Assembly: GCA_028277605.1 (NCBI GenBank)
Contig: JANQFZ010000073.1
Location: 1-33,999 of the forward strand
DNA length: 33,999 bases
Reading direction: 5' to 3'
Source of the DNA: Vallitaleaceae bacterium
GTDB lineage: Bacteria; Bacillota; Clostridia; Lachnospirales; Vallitaleaceae
The notes beneath the pieces were generated by a model. That model was not told the DNA's origin. It saw only the letters and a program-made list of their open reading frames with translations, and made no database searches. Positions within the stretch are counted from its first letter, which is position 1, and each line of letters opens with the position of its first letter. Made by a program: the position numbers and the translations under genes. Positions 26,108-33,150 of the stretch are shown here, in pieces.

Positions 26108-27204
26108 CACTTAAGCAAAAGATAATACAATATAGTCAAACCCTTGATGTGGATGTCATTGGTTTTTGTGATGCCTCACCATTTCGTGAGCTTAAGAAAC
26201 TGCTGGATGAAAGAGATAAAAATGGATTTAGGTGTGAACTTGAAAAAACAGATGTAGAAAAAATGATCTATCCTGAAAAGACCATGCCAAATGCTAAATC
26301 TTTTATTGTTATTGCAGAAGGCTATAGTAGTAAAGAACAGGATAAAAAGGATGGGTTAATTGGATATATCTCCCCATCTGCTACGACCGTAGACTATCAT
26401 GAACTGGTAATGAATAAGCTAAAATCACTGGAGGCGTTCATTCATAAACAAAGGGACTGTCAAACGGAATGTTTTGTTGATATAAGTCCTTTTTCAGATA
26501 GAGCTATTGCAGAACGTGCAGGGTTAGGCTATGCTGGATATAATTCCATGCTAATATCAGAAAAACTAGGTACACGTTTTTTTATTGGGTATATTCTAAC
26601 CGATTTAGAAATCAAACCCGATAATAAGGAGTTTTTTTCAGATTGCTCCTCTTGTAATCTTTGTATTAAAGCCTGCCCAACAGGAGCATTAAAAGGTGGA
26701 GGCTTAATCAATGCTAATCAGTGTATATCTTACTTAACACAGAGTAAAAAGGAAATCCCATCACTTTTAAAGAAAAAAATGGGTCGGCAGCTTTATGGAT
26801 GTGATCGCTGTCAAGAGGTTTGTCCTAAGAATAAAGGATTAATGTTAAAGCCTACAACATCTATTATTCCATCTCAAGTTGAGTTGGAAGATATACTTAA
26901 TCTATCCAATAAAGCATTTAGAGAAACATATGCAAGAACTGCTTCGGGCTGGAGAGGAAAAAAGCTATTACAAAGAAATGCCATAATTGCTTTAGGTAAT
27001 TCTAAAGATATTCGAGCATTGAAGATTTTGAAGCATCATATTGAAGATAGACGACCAGATATTAGAAAGGAAATCATAGATGCTATCAAACGATTAGGGT
27101 TTACTGAAGGAATAGAACTATTGCAGTTAATGAAAAATAAAGAAAAGGTGGATGATCTACTTCCAAAAATAGATACAGCGATAGAAGAGATGAGAAAGAA
27201 CTAA
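26104..27204 (+). CDS. queG: Epoxyqueuosine reductase
   Basis: QueG performs the last step of queuosine synthesis, reducing epoxyqueuosine in tRNA with cobalamin and two [4Fe-4S] clusters. The 366-residue protein has the catalytic-Asp block DISPFSDRAIAERAGLGYAG (compare DSAPVLERALAEQAGLGW), the ferredoxin-like clusters CSSCNLCIKACPTGAL (about 180-195), C at about 207 and CDRCQEVCPKN (about 234-242), and a C-terminal HEAT-like repeat region (about 275-365) as in longer QueG forms. Translation is coupled to the pseudouridine synthase by a four-base overlap, so two RNA-modification genes are adjacent. Confidence 0.93.
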   Translation: MTLKQKIIQYSQTLDVDVIGFCDASPFRELKKLLDERDKNGFRCELEKTDVEKMIYPEKTMPNAKSFIVIAEGYSSKEQDKKDGLIGYISPSATTVDYHELVMNKLKSLEAFIHKQRDCQTECFVDISPFSDRAIAERAGLGYAGYNSMLISEKLGTRFFIGYILTDLEIKPDNKEFFSDCSSCNLCIKACPTGALKGGGLINANQCISYLTQSKKEIPSLLKKKMGRQLYGCDRCQEVCPKNKGLMLKPTTSIIPSQVELEDILNLSNKAFRETYARTASGWRGKKLLQRNAIIALGNSKDIRALKILKHHIEDRRPDIRKEIIDAIKRLGFTEGIELLQLMKNKEKVDDLLPKIDTAIEEMRKN

Positions 27205-27236
27205 ACCACACATTTTAGTAAAGCAGGTGATCGTCC

Positions 27237-27767
27237 ATGGGATATTGGCGCTCAAGAGGTTTAAGGGGAAGCCAACTAGAAGAGTTAATTAATTTAACCA
27301 ACGATAAGTATAGGGAGAAAGATTTAGCCTTGATTCAGAAAGTTCCAACACCTATAAAGCCTGTTAAATTAGATCCAGAGAAGGGTAACATATCTTTGGC
27401 ATATTTTGAACAGAAAAGTACCGTAGATTATATTGGGGTTGTACAGGGTTATCCCATCTGTTTTGATGCCAAAGAAACCAATAAAAACTATTTACCCATG
27501 CAGAATATCCATGAACACCAGATACAATTCATGAATGATTTTGTTAAACAAAGCGGCATTGCTTTTTTACTGGTTTACTTTTCTCTGTATAACGAATACT
27601 ATTATCTTTCATTCAGGCATCTTTATATTTATTGGAAAAACTCAATAGAAGGCGGAAGAAAATCCATTCCATACGCTGATTTTGATAAGGAGTATTTAAT
27701 TTCTTGTAAAGGTTTGTACATCAATTATTTAGAACAGATCAAGAAGGATGCGGAAAGCACGCTTTAA
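27237..27767 (+). CDS. recU: Holliday junction resolvase RecU
   Basis: RecU cleaves Holliday junctions in Firmicutes and modulates RecA. The 176-residue protein keeps the N-terminal RGLRGSQLEELINLTN block, and the nuclease core with KSTVDYIGVVQGYPICFDAKET: D64, D77 and K79 occupy the metal-binding and catalytic places. The usual E-A-K is D-A-K here. The conserved HEHQIQFM and FLLVYFS follow. It is somewhat shorter than B. subtilis RecU (about 206). In many Firmicutes recU sits beside a penicillin-binding protein gene; here it is last in the signalling/RNA-modification operon, 32 bases after queG. Confidence 0.92.
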   Translation: MGYWRSRGLRGSQLEELINLTNDKYREKDLALIQKVPTPIKPVKLDPEKGNISLAYFEQKSTVDYIGVVQGYPICFDAKETNKNYLPMQNIHEHQIQFMNDFVKQSGIAFLLVYFSLYNEYYYLSFRHLYIYWKNSIEGGRKSIPYADFDKEYLISCKGLYINYLEQIKKDAESTL

Positions 27768-28066
27768 GTGAAATGAGATTTTTTCGATGGTTAAACACTG
27801 CCAAATATTGATATAATCTATAAATGACAAGAAAATTTCATGCAATTATAAAAAAAGATAGAACAACACGAGTATTATGTTCATGTGTTCTATCATTTTC
27901 TTTCCTATGCCTAAACATATACTAACTAATTATATAAAATTATGCAAGTCAAAAAAGTTTTCAATTTTATAGATTTTAGCAAATGTAATAGACTCTAACA
28001 CCTAACAAATCAAAGATTTTGTGTTTGTTTTAAAATAAAAGAATTAAAACTTGAATAAATCTTAAA
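27768..28066. other. Gap between recU and the pro-peptide gene
   Basis: Apart from the bidirectional terminator this 299-base, very A+T-rich stretch shows no gene. On the minus strand it would be the roughly 170-base 3' untranslated part of the peptide transcript. Confidence 0.5.
27857..27904. terminator. Bidirectional terminator between recU and the peptide-regulator operon
   Basis: GATAGAACA (27857-27865) pairs with TGTTCTATC (27886-27894). On the plus strand it is followed by ATTTTCTTT; on the minus strand by seven T (complement of 27850-27856). It can end recU transcripts and, more strongly, those of the minus-strand regulator and peptide genes. Confidence 0.75.
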
Positions 28067-28195
28067 TTAGTTCCCTCCAGGATTTTCTTCGATTACTCTC
28101 GTTTCTTGACACTCATCTAGATTAAATATAAATTGAGATGGTAAATTTGTAAAAATAGTTATAACCATTACTAACATGATAATAAATTTTTTCAT
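28067..28195 (-). CDS. Exported pro-peptide, putative signalling peptide precursor (Phr/AimP-like)
   Basis: This is a 42-codon gene read by direct translation of the minus strand. It starts with ATG one base after the TAG stop of the regulator, and AAAGGAG, inside the regulator's last codons, is six bases upstream. The product has a two-Lys N-terminus, a hydrophobic core KKFIIMLVMVITIFTNL, then a polar tail NLDECQETRVIEENPGGN. Positive start, hydrophobic core and a short hydrophilic tail are the design of Phr, AimP, NprX and clostridial Qsp precursors, which are secreted, cut to 5-10 residues and re-imported. The gene directly follows an HTH-TPR regulator, the arrangement expected of a cognate pair. 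The mature sequence is unknown; a C-terminal piece such as VIEENPGGN is a guess. The alternative is a small secreted peptide of other function. Confidence 0.75.
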   Translation of the reverse strand: MKKFIIMLVMVITIFTNLPSQFIFNLDECQETRVIEENPGGN

Positions 28196-28196
28196 A

Positions 28197-29447
28197 CTAT
28201 ACTCCTTTCATTATTTCTTTATACATATTATAAGCTAAATTTTTTAGCCTTAATCTTTTGATTTCATCATTAGTATTAATAATTTTTTTGTTTAGTAATT
28301 GTACCATCTGGTTTAGAAAGTTCATATCTTTATTGATTGTGCAGTACTTTAGTATACTATTCAAAAATGAAGATATATACGTTTCATTTCCAAATGCTTT
28401 ATCAATATCTCTCAATAATTCTAACGCATAATAAATTTTTATTTTATGTTTATTATAATTATTAATTTGTATATAAGAATCAAAATAATTAAGTCTTTTG
28501 CAAAGCGGCATACTTTTATCCATATTATTGATAACATAATTAATGTATTTTTGTGCTTTTTCAATATTACCTTTTTCAACATATAGGTAAGCTAAATTAT
28601 TATAAATAAGTAATCGACTGCTCTTATTACAACAAGACTTAAGAGCAATTTGATATTTTTGTTCAGCTACTTCCAGCCTATGTTCACTTATATAAGTTAA
28701 AGCATCATTATTATAAACTGCATATATTTGATTACGATTAGCATATAGAAGTGCTTTCTCAAGTGTAGCTCTAGCCTTATCCAATTGATTATTATGTCTA
28801 AGGCAATAAGCATATCTATAATAAAAAATGTAAAAATAATATTTTGTTCTACTATTAATAGATAGAGTATCTAAGCTATATTTATTTAGTACATACTCAA
28901 AACAATTAATACCACTTTTTATAGTTCCTTTCAATATATGCAAATAACCTAATTCACCTGTAGTTAGTAAAATTAAATCTATTATTTTTTTCCTCTCAAG
29001 AATTTTAATGACATTTTTTAGCATAATAAATGCTTCTTGATAAGATCCTAAATTGTATCTATAACGTGCAGTTATAATTTTAATAAGTAATTGATTATAA
29101 ATTGAAAAAGATTTATTTTCAAGAGTCATAAAAGTATTTATATCTGTTAAATCATTGTATGCATCAATGTCATTTAAAATATCTAAACAATAGTCATTAA
29201 ACTGATCTTCAGCCGTATGAATGATATTTTCTAATTTATTCTTAAATATTTTCTCTGTATCTCTGATAAACTTCTTACCTATTCTTTTATTATTCTTAAT
29301 GGTTCTTGAATTTAAGTACCTTTCAAGTGTGCTGGGTGTATATTGGGTTAAAGTTAAGTATTCTTTCATTGTATATTTTTTCAATATATATTCTTTTAAT
29401 TGTTTGCCTTCACTTATAAACTTTATATCTTTACTGGTTAATTTCAT
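28197..29447 (-). CDS. HTH-TPR regulator of RRNPP type (Rap/NprR/PlcR/AimR-like)
   Basis: The 416-residue protein has an N-terminal helix-turn-helix-like segment (about residues 17-51, LKEYILKKYTMKEYLTLTQY followed by TPSTLERYLNSR) and then an all-helical region of TPR-type repeats to the end. Examples are LGSYQEAFIMLKNVIKILE, LDKARATLEKALLYANRN, LEVAEQKYQIALKSC and IEKAQKYINYVINNM, each with the small/large residue spacing of TPR helices. HTH plus TPR with a following exported peptide gene defines RRNPP quorum-sensing regulators, whose TPR domain binds the imported peptide. There is no signal peptide. The start has AAGGGGTGA upstream. It is divergent from the SHAEG-repeat gene, a possible target. 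The family call comes from pattern, not a profile search. Confidence 0.75.
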   Translation of the reverse strand: MKLTSKDIKFISEGKQLKEYILKKYTMKEYLTLTQYTPSTLERYLNSRTIKNNKRIGKKFIRDTEKIFKNKLENIIHTAEDQFNDYCLDILNDIDAYNDLTDINTFMTLENKSFSIYNQLLIKIITARYRYNLGSYQEAFIMLKNVIKILERKKIIDLILLTTGELGYLHILKGTIKSGINCFEYVLNKYSLDTLSINSRTKYYFYIFYYRYAYCLRHNNQLDKARATLEKALLYANRNQIYAVYNNDALTYISEHRLEVAEQKYQIALKSCCNKSSRLLIYNNLAYLYVEKGNIEKAQKYINYVINNMDKSMPLCKRLNYFDSYIQINNYNKHKIKIYYALELLRDIDKAFGNETYISSFLNSILKYCTINKDMNFLNQMVQLLNKKIINTNDEIKRLRLKNLAYNMYKEIMKGV

Positions 29448-29732
29448 GATTCACCCCTTATTGGGACACCGTATTTCAAATATATTTTATTACGTATTGT
29501 TTATTAAATAAATGAAGATGCTTTGCTAATATAACTATTGAAGAAATATTTATATTACTATAATAATAATCTATCTATCTATATATTGTCAAATCAATAA
29601 AATACTTTTTTTAGTTTAGGCTGTAGCACAATACATAGAAATGACTAATAATTTATACTTTAGTATCATCATGGACGAGCTTAGAATATTATGTAATAGA
29701 ATATTTATAAAATGTAAGGTTAGGTGAGTGCT
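29448..29732. other. Divergent control region between the regulator and the SHAEG-repeat gene
   Basis: This A+T-rich region of 285 bases holds the promoters of two divergent genes. On the minus side a weak TTTATT-17-TAAAAT lies about 55 bases before the regulator start. On the plus side a TATACT at 29654-29659 lies inside a short inverted repeat (ATACT-TT-AGTAT, 29655-29666), a possible operator. A CTAT microsatellite is at about 29571-29583. No RNA gene is recognised. Confidence 0.4.
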
Positions 29733-31151
29733 ATGGGTGAAGAAAAAAAAGTAAAGCTTGTTGAAAAAACAGATTGCAATAAGCAGCAGATAGGGCTATG
29801 TTCAGAGGCGGATGGGTGTAATACTATCTCTCTTGGAGACTGTTCACATGCGGAAGGTTGCTGTACAAAGGCAAAAGGTACGTGTTCTCACTCAGAGGGA
29901 TGCTGTACTCATGCGAATGGTAATTGCTCCCATTCAGAAGGAAGAGGTGTTGTTGTTAACGGAAATCTTCAAAAGACCAAAGCAGTTGGTCAAGGCTCTC
30001 ATGCAGAAGGGGCAGGTACTTTAGCTACTGGAGAATATTCTCACGCAGAAGGAGGAAATACCTTTGCAGGAGGTTCCTTTTCACATGCTGAGGGAAGTGG
30101 TACAAAAGCTACTAGTTTTACTTCCCATTCAGAAGGATGTGATACACAAGCAACAGGAGAATGCTCCCATGCAGAGGGAGACCAAACAACAGCAAGCAGT
30201 AAGGGTTCTCACGCGGAAGGAATTCAAACAAATGCTAGTGGTTTATGTTCTCATGCAGAAGGAAATCAATGCAGTGCTAGTGGATTATATTCCCATGCGG
30301 AAGGAGATCAAACGATTGCTAGTGGATTTGGTTCACATTCAGAAGGATTTCAGACAATAGCTAGTAATACGAATTCCCATGCAGAAGGTGAGCAAACGAT
30401 AGCTAGTGGATTCATTTCTCATGCAGAAGGAAGCTGTACCGAATCAAGCGGTACTTTTTCACACGCAGAGGGAAATACAACGAGTACAGCAGGATTTGAG
30501 GGTGCTCATATTATGGGGAAATTTGGAGACGCTTGTGACAACTACAGCTGGTTCATGGCGGGAGGGATAAGCTCTGGAAATAAAGCAATTACTGCTTGTA
30601 TAAAAAATAATGGCGATGCCTTTTTTAATTCAGTAGATACAGTAAATCCATGTTGTACAGATTATGCAGAAATGTTTGAGACTATAGATAGTAAAGCTAT
30701 AGATGTTGGGTATTTTGTTACCTGTGTAGGAGATAAAATAAGAAAAGCTACATCTGAGGACTCATACATCTTAGGAGTAACCAGTGCAACACCAGCAATT
30801 ACATGTGGAACTGCTGAAACCTGTTGGCAGTGTAAATATCTAAAAGATGAATGGGGCAGGACAATATATGAAGCTGGCAAGCCTATACTAAATCCTGAGT
30901 ATGATTCAAATCAAAAATACATATCAAGAAAAGTAAGAGTAGAATGGGTAGCTGTTGGTCTCCTTGGTCAGCTTTTAGTTAGAGATGATGGCAGCTGCCA
31001 AGTTAATGGTTATTGTAGACCTAATGATAATGGTGTTGCTACAAATTCTGATGAAGGCTACAGGGTATTAAGACGTACAGGAGAAAACCAGATATTAGTC
31101 TTATACTCTATTATGCCATTTACAAGAGATACTAAGCCTAAGAAACATTGA
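29733..31151 (+). CDS. Cysteine-rich SHAEG-repeat (YadA-head-like) protein with Peptidase_G2-like C-terminal domain
   Basis: I use ATG 29733 (472 residues) with AGGTGAG upstream; a GTG three codons earlier overlaps the ribosome site. After a short charged leader there are sixteen 14-residue units of the form SHAEGxxTxASGxx (29802-30500), the left-handed parallel beta-roll pattern of YadA-type heads, which trimerise. The rest (about 265-472), with DYAEMFE, DVGYFVTCVGDKIRKATSED, YILGVTSATPAI and VRVEWVAVGLLGQLLVRDDG, resembles the Peptidase_G2 autoproteolytic domain found at the ends of phage tail appendages, which acts as a trimer chaperone and cuts itself off. Cysteine is unusually frequent, often just before SH or as CC. 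There is no signal peptide, anchor or neighbouring phage gene. Confidence 0.8.
   Translation: MGEEKKVKLVEKTDCNKQQIGLCSEADGCNTISLGDCSHAEGCCTKAKGTCSHSEGCCTHANGNCSHSEGRGVVVNGNLQKTKAVGQGSHAEGAGTLATGEYSHAEGGNTFAGGSFSHAEGSGTKATSFTSHSEGCDTQATGECSHAEGDQTTASSKGSHAEGIQTNASGLCSHAEGNQCSASGLYSHAEGDQTIASGFGSHSEGFQTIASNTNSHAEGEQTIASGFISHAEGSCTESSGTFSHAEGNTTSTAGFEGAHIMGKFGDACDNYSWFMAGGISSGNKAITACIKNNGDAFFNSVDTVNPCCTDYAEMFETIDSKAIDVGYFVTCVGDKIRKATSEDSYILGVTSATPAITCGTAETCWQCKYLKDEWGRTIYEAGKPILNPEYDSNQKYISRKVRVEWVAVGLLGQLLVRDDGSCQVNGYCRPNDNGVATNSDEGYRVLRRTGENQILVLYSIMPFTRDTKPKKH
29802..30500 (+). repeat. Sixteen tandem 42-base coding repeats (SHAEG units)
   Basis: Units of 14 codons start every 42 bases from the degenerate first copy (SEADG, 29802); the first exact SHAEG is at 29844 and the last at 30459. 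The third exact unit (SHSEGRGVVVNGNLQKTKAV, then GQG) is nine residues longer, a small insertion that keeps the frame. Protein conservation exceeds DNA identity, so the array is old and not a fresh slippage product. Confidence 0.9.
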
Positions 31152-31869
31152 TAGAATACATTTATCGTGAAATAAAAAGGTATTCGGCTGAAAGATATTA
31201 GATTAATAGAAATTCTTACTTATCAAATGCTTATATATGCCTATTTTCGGGGGGATAAAGAACTTATTTCCTGAAAGTAGGCTTTTATATATTACCATGA
31301 AATCACATCTTTATCTAAATGGTATTAGTATCACTTATCTTTAAACTTATTTATAGAAATTCATTAACAAACATTATCTTATATTTATATATAAACAAAA
31401 ATATAATCCGTTGCAATAAAATATCTGGCATATAGTATTTCACGTATTTTCTTGTTATTTTCGCTTTTTACTATCTAAATATGCAAATAATAGTTGAAAT
31501 AAATATATAAATATGTAATAATTAGTTGGGTAATTAAATTAATTATAAATACTTATTTATATAATAGATATAAATTAAGAGATTAGTAATAATAATTTTA
31601 TTATGCTATTAATTTGTTAGTTTAATGAATACGATAGTGATTTAACTTAGCAAATAATAGTCATAGGTTTTATTAATATAAATTATTGAGTTGAATAAAT
31701 TTATGATACTATTCATCTATTTAAAATAAATATCTTATCATTATTAAATAAAAAAATATTTATAAAAAATTATAAGTGCCTGTTCATTTTTACAATCACA
31801 ATTGAAAAGTGTAAAAAAAGAAATAAAAATTCAAATGTTAAACTAGTGAGATAAGAAAGGGGAATGAGT
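31152..31869. other. 718-base A+T-rich region before the U32-like genes
   Basis: After the terminator at 31239-31282, the stretch 31300-31860 is almost only A and T and has no ORF with a ribosome site; the longest candidates are 15 codons or fewer. A weak promoter TTGAAA (31802-31807), 16 bases, TAAAAA (31824-31829) lies about 40 bases before the next gene. Nothing else is recognised. Confidence 0.5.
31239..31290 (+). terminator. Terminator after the SHAEG-repeat gene
   Basis: GCCTATTTTCGGG (31239-31251) pairs with CCTGAAAGTAGGC (31270-31282), 13 pairs with two G-U pairs and an 18-base loop, followed by TTTTATATATT. Confidence 0.75.
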
Positions 31870-33063
31870 ATGTGTCAATTTTCAATTCCGTACAATGGAG
31901 ATATTGAGTTAGTAAACAAAATATTAGAAGGATATTCAGAAAATGTAGATAGCTTTTATGGTAATTTTGGTATCGATCCCTTTGGGGGAGGTCGTGCGCA
32001 GAAAAGTATATTTATAGATACATTTGAAGAGTTAAAAGAAATAATATCTAGATTAAAAGAAAAACAAATTAGTTTTAATTATGTCATTAATAGTACTAAT
32101 ATGATGAATAGGGAGTTTGTCCCAGATTATAAAAAGTTATTTTTAGGATTTATTGAAAAATTACTTGATTTAGGTATTAATACTGTAACACTGTGTAATC
32201 CTTACTTAATTCAAGAAACAAGACAAGCTTTTCCCGATATAAATATTTCAGCTTCAGTAAATTTCAAAGTGAAGAGTTTGGAAGAATTAAACTATATCAC
32301 GGAATTGGGGTGTAGTGAAGCAACATTGCATTATGATTTATTGAAAAATTTTAAAGAGCTAAGAAAAATTAGAGAAAACTCAAATTTGCTATTAAAACTA
32401 ATTCCTCATGATGTATACATAAATAATTGTCCATGGCAAAAAGGTCATACAAGAATGCAAGGCGCACATAGTAGGCAAAAAGATTTTACTTCACCTTATT
32501 TTAGTTATTATAGGAACAAATGTGTAAATATTAGAAATTATTATCCAGAAGAAATTTTGAGGGCTTCATGGTTTTTGCCTGAGGAAATAGATAATTATAC
32601 CAATATAGGTTATTCCAATTTTAAATTGTTAGATAGACTAGCAACTACAAGTTGGATAGTAAGAGTATTAGAATTATACTCATCAAAAGAAACGCCAGAA
32701 AACATTGAAGAAATATTGGGAACGTATGGAGGAAAATCAAACATTAGTAATTTTGAGTCATTACCATGTGAGAGCAATAGTATTTATCCTAAGGATAAGT
32801 TAGAACTAATTCCTAATATAAATATCGATAAAGAATACAGTGAAAAATTAAGAGCATATTGGTTTAGTGATAAACATAATACAATTAATTGTAATACGTG
32901 TAAACATTGTAATAGTATTGCAATAAAAGAGCTGGATTTCCCAAAAGATAAGCGAGATATTGCAATTAAAAATAATTATGTCTGGCAGGAACAAATTACG
33001 AAGCCAGAATTTATTAACCAATTAAATGATTCATTTGTTCAACGGATAGAATATAAAAGTTAA
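31870..33063 (+). CDS. U32 family-like TIM-barrel protein with probable Fe-S cysteines
   Basis: I use ATG 31870 (397 residues) because AAAGGGGA is six bases upstream; the ATG at 31864 abuts that site. The fold pattern is that of U32 proteins (UbiU/UbiV, RlhA, TrhP): the strand NYVINSTN, LLDLGINTVTLCNPYLIQ, FPDINISASVNFKVKSLEEL, GCSEATLHYDL, LLLKLIPHDVYINNC where U32 members usually have a cysteine, and FLPEEIDNYTNIGYSNFKLL resembling the RPEDL...FKI block. Cysteines 187, 218 and the CxxCxxC at 341-347 could hold a [4Fe-4S] cluster, as the conserved cysteines of UbiU and UbiV do. Known U32 proteins act in oxygen-independent hydroxylation or as presumed peptidases. The substrate here is unknown; the family call is by eye. 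Confidence 0.6.
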   Translation: MCQFSIPYNGDIELVNKILEGYSENVDSFYGNFGIDPFGGGRAQKSIFIDTFEELKEIISRLKEKQISFNYVINSTNMMNREFVPDYKKLFLGFIEKLLDLGINTVTLCNPYLIQETRQAFPDINISASVNFKVKSLEELNYITELGCSEATLHYDLLKNFKELRKIRENSNLLLKLIPHDVYINNCPWQKGHTRMQGAHSRQKDFTSPYFSYYRNKCVNIRNYYPEEILRASWFLPEEIDNYTNIGYSNFKLLDRLATTSWIVRVLELYSSKETPENIEEILGTYGGKSNISNFESLPCESNSIYPKDKLELIPNINIDKEYSEKLRAYWFSDKHNTINCNTCKHCNSIAIKELDFPKDKRDIAIKNNYVWQEQITKPEFINQLNDSFVQRIEYKS

Positions 33064-33150
33064 TAGTATTAATAACATGTATGCCATGATAGTGGAGTAG
33101 TTTTCACTGACATTATTAAATTTTGATAAAGGAAAGGGATTGAATTTATT

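Noticed and set aside
27825..27926. 33-codon plus-strand ORF beginning MTRKFHAIIKKDRTT
   Set aside because: It runs through the bidirectional terminator hairpin and has no ribosome binding site.
29221..29511. 96-codon ORF opposite the regulator start
   Set aside because: It is antisense to a well-supported coding region and has no ribosome site.
29812..30360. Alternative-frame ORFs of 70 and 98 codons across the SHAEG repeats
   Set aside because: They are shadows of the repetitive coding sequence and lack ribosome sites.
29802..30500. Possible CRISPR-like array with 42-base period
   Set aside because: The period is in frame with a long ORF, units vary at wobble positions, and there are no unique spacers; it is a protein repeat.
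31296..31343. 15-codon ORF (MKSHLYLNGISITYL) as a possible precursor peptide for the U32-like proteins
   Set aside because: No ribosome site, directly after a terminator, and far from the U32-like genes.
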